The position numbers and the translations under genes are program-made. A stretch of DNA of 38,714 nucleotides from a virus, in IMG/VR virus record IMGVR_UViG_3300020419_000888, positions 1 to 38,714 of that record; one strand, written 5' to 3'. Below the pieces are notes generated by a model. The model was not told where the DNA came from. It did not search any database and saw nothing but the letters and a program-made list of their open reading frames with translations. Each line of letters begins with the position of its first letter. The stretch's first letter is position 1. Positions 25,361 through 33,206 of the stretch are shown piece after piece.

Positions 25361-26989
25361 ATGAAAACAGACTTAGAAAATATACAATTACTCTTGGACC
25401 GAGTTAAACGTCCAATACCAGATACAGAAGAATACAAAACAAGACTAGCAGAAGAATTTGAACTCATTCTTAATCAAAGATTTACTGATTACTTTCTACA
25501 AATTTGCGACATCATCGATATAACCGAAGACCTTACACACATGACAAGAGGGTCTGCAGGCAGTAGCTTGGTATGTTATCTATTAGGTATAACTGATGTT
25601 GATCCTATCAAGTGGAACATTCCTGTTGCACGATTTATGAATCCATTACGTGATGACTTACCAGATGTTGATATAGATTTTCAACATTGGAAACAACATG
25701 AAGTTATGAATAGAATATTTAAAAGATGGCCAGGAAAAACTGCACGACTATCTAACTATGTTATGTTTAGAGAAAAGAGTGCAAAGAAAGAAGCGGCTAA
25801 ACGTTTAGGAGCAAAAGGAAATTTACCAAGAAACTTTACGTATGAATCAGTAGGTGTTGATCCTAAAGAAGCAAAACGTTTAGAAAGAAAACTGATAGGA
25901 AAGAAACGTGCTATATCAAAACATTGTGGAGGTATAGTTATGTTTACAAGACAGTTACCTAAAAGTTTAATATCACAGGATAATCAAATACTGCTAGACA
26001 AATATGAAGTAGAAGACTTAGAACATCTTAAAGTTGATGTGTTAGCTAACAGAGGACTGTCACAACTATTAGAGATTGATGAAATAACACAACTAAGACA
26101 CTATCCTGAAACAGATGAAGCTACTAGCGAACTGTTGTGTAGAGGAGATGTGCTAGGTGTTACACAAGGTGAGTCGCCAGCTATGCGAAGATTGTTTAGA
26201 GCACTGCAACCAAAGTCAGTAAATGATTGTGTGTTTGCTACTGCTATGATACGTCCTGTAGCAATGTCGGGTAGACAGAAAGCGGCCATGTTTCAAAACT
26301 GGAGTCAAGAAGCTGTACAAGATGCCATTGTGTTTGAAGATGATGCCATTGATATTATTTCAAACATTATAGGTGTTGACATGTACGAAGCAGATATGTA
26401 TCGAAGAGCATTTGCTAAAAAGAACGATGAAAAGATTTTAGAATTTATAGAACGTATGGGCGGACATCCAAATAAGAATGAAGCAATGCAGGCTTTACAG
26501 AGTTTATCAGGATTTGGTTTATGTAGAGCTCACGCAGTTAACTTAGGCAGATTGATTTGGGCGTTAGCATATCAAAAAGCACATAACACAAAAGAGTTTT
26601 GGCAAGCAAATATTAAACATTGTCAAGGCTCATATCGTTCTTGGGTATATCAATGTGAAGCACATAGACTAAACATTCCAACCAAAAGTGGTTGGTGGTG
26701 GCATGGCTTTCCAAAACGGTTGGGTGTAAGACAACAATGGATGGATCGTGTTGAGTTTGCAGGAGTTATTGCTAACGGTAGATGTTATAGAGGTAATAAA
26801 GGTAGATGGATTACTTTCTTAACATTAGGCACAGACTACGGAGAATACATTGATGTAGTTGTACAAAAACCCTTTTCATATAGAGATGGAGATATTGTAC
26901 ATGGTTCAGGAAGAGTGAAACACTCTAACAACTCAGACTATATAGATAGTAATGATGTTAAAAGTTATACGTTTGCGGAGTGGCGATGA
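25361..26989 (+). CDS. DNA polymerase III alpha-like protein without PHP domain
   Basis: Start at ATG 25361, 5 bases after GGAGG. The protein has 542 residues, half the size of DnaE. Key blocks in order: MTRGSAGSSLVCYLLGITDVDP (61-82, GRGSxAGS), PDVDIDF (101-107, catalytic D104 and D106), LEHLKVDVLANRG (third Asp226), PKSVNDCVFATAMIRP, RAHAVNLGRLIWALAYQKAH and a C-terminal OB-like module (VEFAGVIANGRCYRGNKG). The PHP domain and tau-binding region are missing. Either a trimmed polymerase or a relic accessory; a second, smaller homologue lies at 19076. Confidence 0.8.
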   Translation: MKTDLENIQLLLDRVKRPIPDTEEYKTRLAEEFELILNQRFTDYFLQICDIIDITEDLTHMTRGSAGSSLVCYLLGITDVDPIKWNIPVARFMNPLRDDLPDVDIDFQHWKQHEVMNRIFKRWPGKTARLSNYVMFREKSAKKEAAKRLGAKGNLPRNFTYESVGVDPKEAKRLERKLIGKKRAISKHCGGIVMFTRQLPKSLISQDNQILLDKYEVEDLEHLKVDVLANRGLSQLLEIDEITQLRHYPETDEATSELLCRGDVLGVTQGESPAMRRLFRALQPKSVNDCVFATAMIRPVAMSGRQKAAMFQNWSQEAVQDAIVFEDDAIDIISNIIGVDMYEADMYRRAFAKKNDEKILEFIERMGGHPNKNEAMQALQSLSGFGLCRAHAVNLGRLIWALAYQKAHNTKEFWQANIKHCQGSYRSWVYQCEAHRLNIPTKSGWWWHGFPKRLGVRQQWMDRVEFAGVIANGRCYRGNKGRWITFLTLGTDYGEYIDVVVQKPFSYRDGDIVHGSGRVKHSNNSDYIDSNDVKSYTFAEWR

Positions 26990-27690
26990 AAATTAAATTT
27001 ATATGTGGTGACAGGCACGTTGCTAAACACTTTCCACCTAAGCCTTCTTCAAAAGAAAGACCAGATTGGTATAATAAGATGCCAGGATGGTTAGGAGACC
27101 CTCAGTCTAGTCCACCTACACTTAAAAAATGTATGCCTGTATATGATCATATGACATCAGGATATACTGTATACAATCCTGTTGAACAGGAAATTACATG
27201 TGGTGGTAGAATGGACAATGATGAGATTGTAGCATTTCAAAGAAGATTTCCACAAGCATGGACTAATCAAGATCCTCAAGAAGGACACATGCATGAACAA
27301 TGTCCTATACATGTCAATCAAGAAGAAAAAAGAGACTGGATAACTTTTAGTGTTCCGTGGCGTATAGAAACTCCGCCAGGATATTCTTGTTTAATACAAC
27401 CTCCTTACTTTCATTTTGAAAAGCGATTTACACTATGGCCAGGAATAGTTGATACAGATACAATTGATGTACCTTGGTCTAATTGGCCAGGTCACATGAA
27501 CATTGCAAAAGGTGAAACAGTTATAATACAACCAGGAACTCCTTTGATGCAAGTGTTTCCTTTTAAAAGAGAAGATTGGGAAATGGAAGTAGAAGTTGAT
27601 GAAGGCGGTGTTGCACGTGACACTTCATTAAAGTTTTTTCTTACAAATGCATACGCAAGGATATTCCATAGAAAGAAAAAATACAAATGA
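26986..27690 (+). CDS. Conserved phage protein, DUF6065-like
   Basis: Start ATG 26986 overlaps the preceding stop (ATGA); a GTG six bases upstream is possible. About 234 residues. RPDWYNKMPGWLGD, IETPPGYSCLIQPPYFHFE, WPGIVDTDTIDVPWS and ETVIIQPGTPLMQVFPFKRE recall DUF6065, a protein family of unknown chemistry frequent in marine phages and bacteria. No signal peptide. Its role is unknown; the tentative family name is from memory. Confidence 0.55.
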   Translation: MKIKFICGDRHVAKHFPPKPSSKERPDWYNKMPGWLGDPQSSPPTLKKCMPVYDHMTSGYTVYNPVEQEITCGGRMDNDEIVAFQRRFPQAWTNQDPQEGHMHEQCPIHVNQEEKRDWITFSVPWRIETPPGYSCLIQPPYFHFEKRFTLWPGIVDTDTIDVPWSNWPGHMNIAKGETVIIQPGTPLMQVFPFKREDWEMEVEVDEGGVARDTSLKFFLTNAYARIFHRKKKYK

Positions 27691-28460
27691 TAATATCAAC
27701 AAGCCAACAACCTGTGTTTAAAGAAATAAAAGAAAACAAAGAATGCATTCTTGACGTATTAGATCAAACCAAAGACAGTGATTGGGTACTTACTCCAGAA
27801 GGTAGTTTAAGTGGTTATTGTAAAAACCAAATACATGAAAAGAATAGTAGTGAATATGGTCCTGCGTTACAAGAGGTAGAAAATTATTTAATTAAGAACA
27901 AAAGAAATATGTTATTAGCAACAGGACATGTAGAGTCAAACGGACTACCTTATAATCAAATAAGGGTTTACAAAGAAGGACAGTTCCAAGGAGCATACGC
28001 AAAACAACTATTAACAAATGATTTAGATGCCGCAGGTGAACTATTTTATTATGTTGCAGGAAACGAACCACACTATTATTACCTAGACAGCGATCAAAAG
28101 GTAATTGCATCTAGTTTAATCTGTAATGATATATGGGCATTTCCTAGAATGAGCCCTAAAGGTAATCCATACTTTTATAGAGATTTTAGAAAATACAACG
28201 TAAAGGTTGTCTTTTGTTCTGTAAACTGTAACATTGATTATCTAGATCCTTTGGTATACGATTGGCATGAAACACATCTAAGATTGTTTAGTAGAGAGTT
28301 TGAAATGTATACAGTAGTTAGTGGAGCGGCTACAGATATGCGAGGTGAACCTGTAAACCATATTCAATGCCCAAGTGGCATCATAGGACCAGACGGTGAA
28401 TGGATTACAAAGTGCAAAGACACTGGTATGGATATAGCAACTGCTGATTTAAAATTATGA
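27687..28460 (+). CDS. Nitrilase-superfamily carbon-nitrogen hydrolase
   Basis: A 257-residue protein with the three catalytic residues visible: Glu38 in TPEGSLSGY, Lys at about 110 in GAYAKQLL and Cys at about 148 in SSLICNDIWAFP. GIIGPDGEWITK near the end is the usual closing block. These enzymes cleave amides or nitriles, but some transfer ammonia. Substrate cannot be read from sequence. It sits between the DUF6065-like gene and an SGNH gene, both by 4-base overlaps. Confidence 0.85.
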   Translation: MIISTSQQPVFKEIKENKECILDVLDQTKDSDWVLTPEGSLSGYCKNQIHEKNSSEYGPALQEVENYLIKNKRNMLLATGHVESNGLPYNQIRVYKEGQFQGAYAKQLLTNDLDAAGELFYYVAGNEPHYYYLDSDQKVIASSLICNDIWAFPRMSPKGNPYFYRDFRKYNVKVVFCSVNCNIDYLDPLVYDWHETHLRLFSREFEMYTVVSGAATDMRGEPVNHIQCPSGIIGPDGEWITKCKDTGMDIATADLKL

Positions 28461-29233
28461 AAACACTTTGGATATACGGAGACAGCTTTGGTGTTGATTG
28501 GAAGGTTGATTGGGGTTGGCAACGACAACTAACACAAAAATTAAATGTAGACAAGGTTGTAAATCAAGCATGTAGTGGTAGTGCTAACGAATGGGGAGCA
28601 AAACTTTTCAAGAGTGATCAGCAGAAGAAAGGTGACATTGTAATTTTCTTTCTGACTCAAACTGCTAGGCAATGGTTTTGGGAAGACCGACCATACCTAT
28701 CTAACCTAACAAGCATTATGAATACTAAAGATGCAAGTGAACTAAAACAAAAAGAACAAGACAAATATGATGCGGCTATGAGCTATTGGTTACATCTACA
28801 GAGAGATGATATTGATCAATTGAGATTTGAACACATGCTTGACAGTATACGTGTGCAGATGATAGAACGTGAATTACATTTACAAGTTATTCCTAGTTTC
28901 AATCTAAATATCAATTGGACTGATTTGGTTCCTTGTCACGGATCAATGACCTTTTCAGTAGGAGATGCAGAGTTTACTGCTGATTCTGAAATGGAAAAAT
29001 GGTACAATGAAAGTATAGACACAAGAGCTAATCACATGACCTTGGCTAACCATTTAGTGTTTGCTGACAAGCTATACAGACGTTTTACTAACAACGAACC
29101 TATTAATTTGGAAACTGAATTTGAAACAGGTTTCCTAAAAAACACAGACAAGATTAAACATCCAGGACTATGTCCTGAACTAATTGAATTGGCAAAACAA
29201 CCTGGTAATAAAATATCATTTCCGATTGACTAA
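28457..29233 (+). CDS. SGNH-like hydrolase-family protein
   Basis: A 258-residue protein. LWIYGDSFGVDW is the GDSF nucleophile block (Ser at residue 10) and VNQACSGSANEWG the Gly/Asn block. An Asn-x-Asp-like stretch follows in the middle. The closing His-type block is less clear (ANHMTLANHLVFADKLY is the best candidate). Third member of the SGNH-like group in this window. Cytosolic; role unknown. It is followed by a hairpin and a promoter. Confidence 0.7.
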   Translation: MKTLWIYGDSFGVDWKVDWGWQRQLTQKLNVDKVVNQACSGSANEWGAKLFKSDQQKKGDIVIFFLTQTARQWFWEDRPYLSNLTSIMNTKDASELKQKEQDKYDAAMSYWLHLQRDDIDQLRFEHMLDSIRVQMIERELHLQVIPSFNLNINWTDLVPCHGSMTFSVGDAEFTADSEMEKWYNESIDTRANHMTLANHLVFADKLYRRFTNNEPINLETEFETGFLKNTDKIKHPGLCPELIELAKQPGNKISFPID

Positions 29234-29254
29234 ACCTAAGGTTTAGTATAAAAT
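29226..29254 (+). promoter_or_regulatory. Sigma70-like promoter with a hairpin in the spacer, for the DUF6580/TonB pair
   Basis: TTGACT (29226-29231, overlapping the SGNH stop) and TAAAAT (29249-29254) are 17 bases apart. The spacer holds a 7-bp inverted repeat CTAAACC-TAA-GGTTTAG (29230-29246). The transcript would start about 3 bases before ATG 29264, almost leaderless. The hairpin could also be a weak terminator for the gene upstream. Confidence 0.45.
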
Positions 29255-29263
29255 ACTATACAC

Positions 29264-29737
29264 ATGAAATCCAACATATTTTATTTTATTCTGTTTGTTT
29301 GCAGTATAGCGGCCAGCAGGATAATTCCACACCCTCCAAACTTTACTCCAATACTTGCTATAGCAGTAATGGCTCCTTTACTGACAGGCAATGTCATGTT
29401 AGGAATAGTTTTATCATTAAGTTCTATGATACTATCAGATTTATATTGGGGATATCACAACACAATTGGATGGGTTTATTTTTCCATAGCATTAAGTAGT
29501 TTGCTAACAAGGTATATTAACAATGCATACTTGGCTGGTATAGGTGCCAGTATACTATTCTTTGTTGTAACAAACTTTGCAGTTTGGCTATCAGGATATT
29601 ATGGATTTACTATGGAAGGATTATTAGCTTGTTACATAGCGGCTATACCTTTCTTCCAAAACACAATAGCAGGCACATTAATTTACATTATGATTATAAA
29701 GAGTATTGTGTCTGTACAAAGGAGGATATATGCGTAA
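29264..29737 (+). CDS. DUF6580-like integral membrane protein
   Basis: A 157-residue protein with five or six hydrophobic segments. RIIPHPPNFTPILAIAVMAPLL, ILSDLYWGYHNTIGWVY, FFVVTNFAVWLSG and EGLLACYIAAIPFFQNTIAGTL match the DUF6580 pattern (P-N-F-T-P, S-D, N-F-A-V-W, C-Y-x-A-x-P-F-F). The shape recalls ECF-transporter substrate-binding (S) components, a comparison I make from topology only. It is upstream of and overlaps by 8 bases the TonB receptor, so it may help take the receptor's ligand across the inner membrane. Confidence 0.65.
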   Translation: MKSNIFYFILFVCSIAASRIIPHPPNFTPILAIAVMAPLLTGNVMLGIVLSLSSMILSDLYWGYHNTIGWVYFSIALSSLLTRYINNAYLAGIGASILFFVVTNFAVWLSGYYGFTMEGLLACYIAAIPFFQNTIAGTLIYIMIIKSIVSVQRRIYA

Positions 29738-31526
29738 ATTATTTTTTGCGTTTCTTTTACTTGCTACCACACTAGGTACAATGTATACAACCACAGCAAT
29801 GGCGGCGATGGAGATAACGATTTATCTTACTCGTAGTAATACGGATCAAGCTACTGCTACAACTACATACGATACAGTTAGTTCTTACACAATGAGAGCT
29901 ACGAACGTGCAGGACTTTGTAAGTTCAGTTAACAATATAACCGGACTGTCATTAGTCCAGAGCGGACCAACAGGACAAAACGTAAGCCTGTTTATGCGTG
30001 GTGGTGATAGCAATCACACATTAGTTACTATGAATGGCATACCTATCAAGGATGCTTCTACAACCAACGGCCTACATGACTTCGGAAACAACTTCATGGC
30101 ATCAATATCAGCCATTGAGATAATAAAGAATCCCAGTGGGGCTCTTGTAGGACCAAACTCAATAGGTGGAGTAGTTAACTTTATTACAGGTGACTTTTAC
30201 GAAAACAATATAACGTTCAAAGCTGGCTCTAACAATACTAGAGGAGTGTCAGTACAACTAACTGAAACAAAAAACAACACGTCATACAACATAGCAGTTG
30301 ACGGATTAACATCAGACGGAATAAGCATAAAGGACGGTAATGAAAAAGATGGGTACATTGCTAGAGACTTTATGGTAAGCACTAGAACAATAATAGACGG
30401 AGGTTACTTCAAAACAAACTTCATAGCAAAAAACAATGATGTTGATCTTGATGGTACATCAGATGATGCTGATTACACAGCCGAAAATCTAAACCATATC
30501 TATCAGTTCATACTGAAAAAAGATAACAAGTGGGGACATACTGATCTCGCAATAGGACACACTACCTATGATAGAACCTACACCAATGGTAATGAAGTTG
30601 ATACTTACGATAGTGCAACAACAAACTACATACTCAGTCAAACTATAGAAAAGGACAAAATTGATTTTGTGCCTGGCATTGAGTATGAACATTCAGAAGC
30701 CAAGTTCAACAACACAGGATCTTACACAAGTTCAGTTGATGCATATCATTATAACACTGCATACTTTCTAAATTCAAATTGGAAAGCCACAGACAAAACA
30801 ATGATAAGCTCAGGTATCAGACTAGACACATTAGAAGACTATGATGATTATTATACACACAAGTTGGGTGCATACTATCTGCTTACTGATGACATCAAGC
30901 TGAGAACCAATTGGTCCAACTCCGTTAGAACTCCTACACTGTATGAAAAGTATGGTGCAGACAGTTATGGATACTCAGGTAATTCTGCACTGAATGTTGA
31001 AAAGGGAGAAACACTGGACGTTGGAATATCAGTTGGCAAGTTTGATCTTGTTTACTACACAACAGACATAACAGATGCTATCACATATGGTAACTCAACC
31101 TATAGCAATGTCACTGGTACCAGCAATAGAGATGGAATAGAATCTACGTTCAACTATGATATAAATTCCAATTGGAATCACAACATAGGAGCTCACTGGA
31201 GCCAAGCAGAAGATTCAAACGGCACTGAATTACTGCGTAGACCAAAGTGGACAGCTAACCAGAGCCTTACAAGAAACAAGGACAAGTTTACCACAACTGT
31301 GTCACACAGATACACAGGCGAGCATGTTGATTTGGACAGTTCAACCTATGCTAGAAAAGAAATGAACGACCTACATCTGTTTGACTTTCATCACTCAATA
31401 GCAATGAACGAGAACACCAATATCACTGCTAGTATCATGAACATAACTGATGAAGACTACGAAAGACCAGATGGTTATAACCAAAATGGTAGAACGTGGT
31501 TTCTCAGCTATAACATGAAATTTTAA
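29730..31526 (+). CDS. TonB-dependent outer-membrane receptor, BtuB-like
   Basis: Start ATG 29730 has GGAGG 4 bases upstream. The product is about 598 residues, the size of BtuB. A signal peptide (MRKLFFAFLLLATTLGTMYT, cut near AMA-A) is followed by a TonB-box-like EITIYLTR. The plug domain has NITGLSLVQSGPTGQNVSLF, MRGGDSNHTLVTMNGIPI and NPSGALVGPNSIGGVVNF. A barrel follows with the BtuB-like NWSNSVRTPTLYEKYG, ending WFLSYNMKF with the terminal Phe used for barrel insertion. It looks intact. Energised uptake of a ligand such as cobalamin, heme or a siderophore is expected. Confidence 0.85.
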   Translation: MRKLFFAFLLLATTLGTMYTTTAMAAMEITIYLTRSNTDQATATTTYDTVSSYTMRATNVQDFVSSVNNITGLSLVQSGPTGQNVSLFMRGGDSNHTLVTMNGIPIKDASTTNGLHDFGNNFMASISAIEIIKNPSGALVGPNSIGGVVNFITGDFYENNITFKAGSNNTRGVSVQLTETKNNTSYNIAVDGLTSDGISIKDGNEKDGYIARDFMVSTRTIIDGGYFKTNFIAKNNDVDLDGTSDDADYTAENLNHIYQFILKKDNKWGHTDLAIGHTTYDRTYTNGNEVDTYDSATTNYILSQTIEKDKIDFVPGIEYEHSEAKFNNTGSYTSSVDAYHYNTAYFLNSNWKATDKTMISSGIRLDTLEDYDDYYTHKLGAYYLLTDDIKLRTNWSNSVRTPTLYEKYGADSYGYSGNSALNVEKGETLDVGISVGKFDLVYYTTDITDAITYGNSTYSNVTGTSNRDGIESTFNYDINSNWNHNIGAHWSQAEDSNGTELLRRPKWTANQSLTRNKDKFTTTVSHRYTGEHVDLDSSTYARKEMNDLHLFDFHHSIAMNENTNITASIMNITDEDYERPDGYNQNGRTWFLSYNMKF

Positions 31527-31550
31527 ATATCAAGGCTTAATTTTACCCAT

Positions 31551-31570
31551 GGCGACAGACGTCTGTCGCC
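31551..31570. repeat. Perfect 20-bp palindrome after the TonB receptor
   Basis: GGCGACAGAC is followed at once by its reverse complement GTCTGTCGCC with no loop. It lies 25 bp after the receptor stop, in a region shared by convergent transcripts, and is GC-rich against its surroundings. It could be a protein-binding site, a cruciform or part of a bidirectional terminator. Confidence 0.7.
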
Positions 31571-31636
31571 TAGGGTTTTACCCCCTAAATGGCTCTTAAT
31601 CTGTGGTTTTGTGCATTCTTGGTATGTTTGTACACT

Positions 31637-31658
31637 CTAGGTTAAACACCTAGTTTTT
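31637..31658 (+). terminator. Rho-independent terminator after the TonB receptor
   Basis: CTAGGT-TAAAC-ACCTAG forms a 6-bp stem with a 5-base loop, followed by TTTTT. It is on the plus strand after the receptor gene and before the convergent minus-strand operon. The stem is weak, so termination may be partial. The rest of 31527-31693 shows no gene. Confidence 0.5.
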
Positions 31659-31693
31659 AAGGCGTCTATGTGCGTTTTAGAGCTATTTTTTTC

Positions 31694-31912
31694 TTATTGA
31701 TACCAGAGATTATAATGATCATCGAACTGTTCATCTGGCAGTTCCAAGCATACGCCGTCAAACAGTCTTGTAGTTGGTTCCGGGTCTATTGCTTCCAAAC
31801 TGTCCTGCATGGCCCAGAAACAACTCTCTTCTGACTCATACACTCCTTCAACTGCTGACATGACAAAGCCGTTCATCCAGCCTACCAGTATCAGTACGTA
31901 TACAGTGTTCAT
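31694..31912 (-). CDS. Small secreted or membrane-anchored protein with a cysteine pair (paralogue A)
   Basis: A 72-residue protein. The N-terminus MNTVYVLILVGWMNGFVMSA is a signal peptide or anchor. The exported part has VYESEESCFWAMQDS and LFDGVCLELPDE with one Cys each, and a very acidic tail. The upstream neighbour has the same layout, so the two are likely diverged duplicates. A TAGGAG ribosome site overlaps the previous stop. Function unknown; periplasmic location is inferred. Confidence 0.6.
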   Translation of the reverse strand: MNTVYVLILVGWMNGFVMSAVEGVYESEESCFWAMQDSLEAIDPEPTTRLFDGVCLELPDEQFDDHYNLWYQ

Positions 31913-31920
31913 AGTTTCTC

Positions 31921-32094
31921 CTACTCAGCAGTTTCTGGCACACAGGTGTATGCCTTTCCAGGGTCTGCTGTCTCCTGGCTCCACACTGCGTTTTGCCAAC
32001 ACTCGTGTGCATCATAGTAATGGTCTATTGCTTCACCTGTTACAGTTCCATCACCTAGGAACCATACCACTACCAGTATATAGCCCAACTGCAT
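31921..32094 (-). CDS. Small secreted or membrane-anchored protein with a cysteine pair (paralogue B)
   Basis: A 57-residue frame, ATG at 32094 to TAG 31921-31923. It overlaps the heme oxygenase stop by one base (TAATG). It starts MQLGYILVVVWFLGDGTV and continues with HYYDAHECWQNAVWSQ and AYTCVPETAE. The hydrophobic start, an aromatic-Cys-Trp block and a second Cys repeat the plan of the gene downstream. It lies wholly between two clear genes of the same operon, which supports it being real. Confidence 0.6.
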   Translation of the reverse strand: MQLGYILVVVWFLGDGTVTGEAIDHYYDAHECWQNAVWSQETADPGKAYTCVPETAE

Positions 32095-32627
32095 TATTCT
32101 TCCAATTCTTTAAACAGTCGCATGGCATATTCAAAGCAGACATTTGCTTCGGGGGCCATGCCATCATGTAGCTGTGCTCTAACGTCTGCTATCAGCTGTT
32201 TGGCATCATCAAAGTCATACATCTTGCCTGATCCTGGTGCCTTGCGTTTGATCATCTGACCACCATGCAGTTCACCAAAGTGTCTTACGTATAGGTGTGC
32301 CAGTATGCCATCATCGTCCAGTGACTCCACATAGCTGGTGTACTCATGTACCACGGGACACAGTTCGGTTGAGCCTCTGTCATAGCCATGCTGTTGTTCC
32401 AATTCCTTTAGGTCTTCCACCATGCCTGGTACTCTGCATATACCTTCTATGCCTTTGAGTAGTCCTCTTTCACGTGCTTGGTCTTCCAATGCTCCATACT
32501 GTATGCATTGGTTGTATATGAATCTGTGATACTCCTCTGGTTCCATTCCCTTGAGCAGTTTACGAGCATGTCCCATGCGTTCTGCTTTCTTATGGTTTTC
32601 CCAGGTTAGTTCTTTTAGTTTGCTCAT
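32094..32627 (-). CDS. Heme oxygenase
   Basis: A 177-residue protein. KELTWENHKKAERM supplies the proximal heme-binding His (residue 12), equal to the T-x-x-x-H-x-x-A-E signature. HLYVRHFGELHGGQMIKRK is the distal helix, matching GDLSGGQ of HO enzymes with Asp-Leu-Ser replaced by Glu-Leu-His. It would open heme to biliverdin, iron and CO, using ferredoxin. It is shorter than plant and cyanobacterial enzymes (about 230-240). Its place between a secreted metalloprotease-like gene and two small exported proteins, beside a TonB receptor, suggests iron or heme use; a bilin role is the alternative. Confidence 0.85.
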   Translation of the reverse strand: MSKLKELTWENHKKAERMGHARKLLKGMEPEEYHRFIYNQCIQYGALEDQARERGLLKGIEGICRVPGMVEDLKELEQQHGYDRGSTELCPVVHEYTSYVESLDDDGILAHLYVRHFGELHGGQMIKRKAPGSGKMYDFDDAKQLIADVRAQLHDGMAPEANVCFEYAMRLFKELEE

Positions 32628-32636
32628 TGTGTTCTC

Positions 32637-33188
32637 CTAGTGCGTGTTGCCGTGCATTAGATCCTTGCCCGGACACATTGTTGCGAATACCACAAACAGA
32701 GCATCGTTCTTCTGTTCAGGATCAATCCGCTGTTGATCTATCCAAAGGTCCTGCAGTTTGAACGCATCACGTTCCAGTGCGGCCTTGCATTCAGCACGTT
32801 CATACTCACCATCATAGTACTGTACGAAGTGTACCAATTCATGCAGTAGCACCACTTCGGTGAAATGATCCTTGACCATGTGTTCAGTTGGTTGATCAAC
32901 TATCACTATCAAGTTGGCATCATGATCATAGTAGCCTGCTATGTTGCAGTTCTCGTGTGGCTCACTGTCAGGATATGTTGCTGTGCATATCTCAAGCCGT
33001 GTGTGTATTTCAACACGTGGATATGCATCTCCATGATACTGATAACGACTGTTGTCCACTATCCACTCTACCATCTGTTCAACGGGTGTTACACCCTCAA
33101 AGAATATGCTCTGTCCTAGATAGGCAAAAGCATTCACGGGCAGTGTGAACAGCCACAGTACGAAGCTAAGTTTGATCAATCTCTGCAT
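32637..33188 (-). CDS. Secreted HELVH zinc-metalloprotease-like protein
   Basis: A 183-residue protein. The signal peptide MQRLIKLSFVLWLFTLPVNA (cut after AFA at about 22) sends it to the periplasm or outside. VVLLHELVHFVQYYDG holds HELVH (residues 116-120, two His ligands and the catalytic Glu). AECKAALERDAFKLQ contains a Glu that could be the third ligand. Cys at about 68, 81, 134 and 172 could form disulfides. It resembles DUF6647-type small exported zincins. First gene of the operon with heme oxygenase; the promoter is not obvious. Confidence 0.75.
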   Translation of the reverse strand: MQRLIKLSFVLWLFTLPVNAFAYLGQSIFFEGVTPVEQMVEWIVDNSRYQYHGDAYPRVEIHTRLEICTATYPDSEPHENCNIAGYYDHDANLIVIVDQPTEHMVKDHFTEVVLLHELVHFVQYYDGEYERAECKAALERDAFKLQDLWIDQQRIDPEQKNDALFVVFATMCPGKDLMHGNTH

Positions 33189-33206
33189 GTGTGTATTTAA
33201 ACTCGG

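Noticed and set aside
29730-31526. The TonB receptor as evidence that the window is bacterial chromosome
   Set aside because: It is flanked within a few kilobases by phage-type replication genes and small, overlapping phage-style genes on both sides, with no bacterial housekeeping gene; a phage origin is simpler, though misassembly cannot be excluded without reads.
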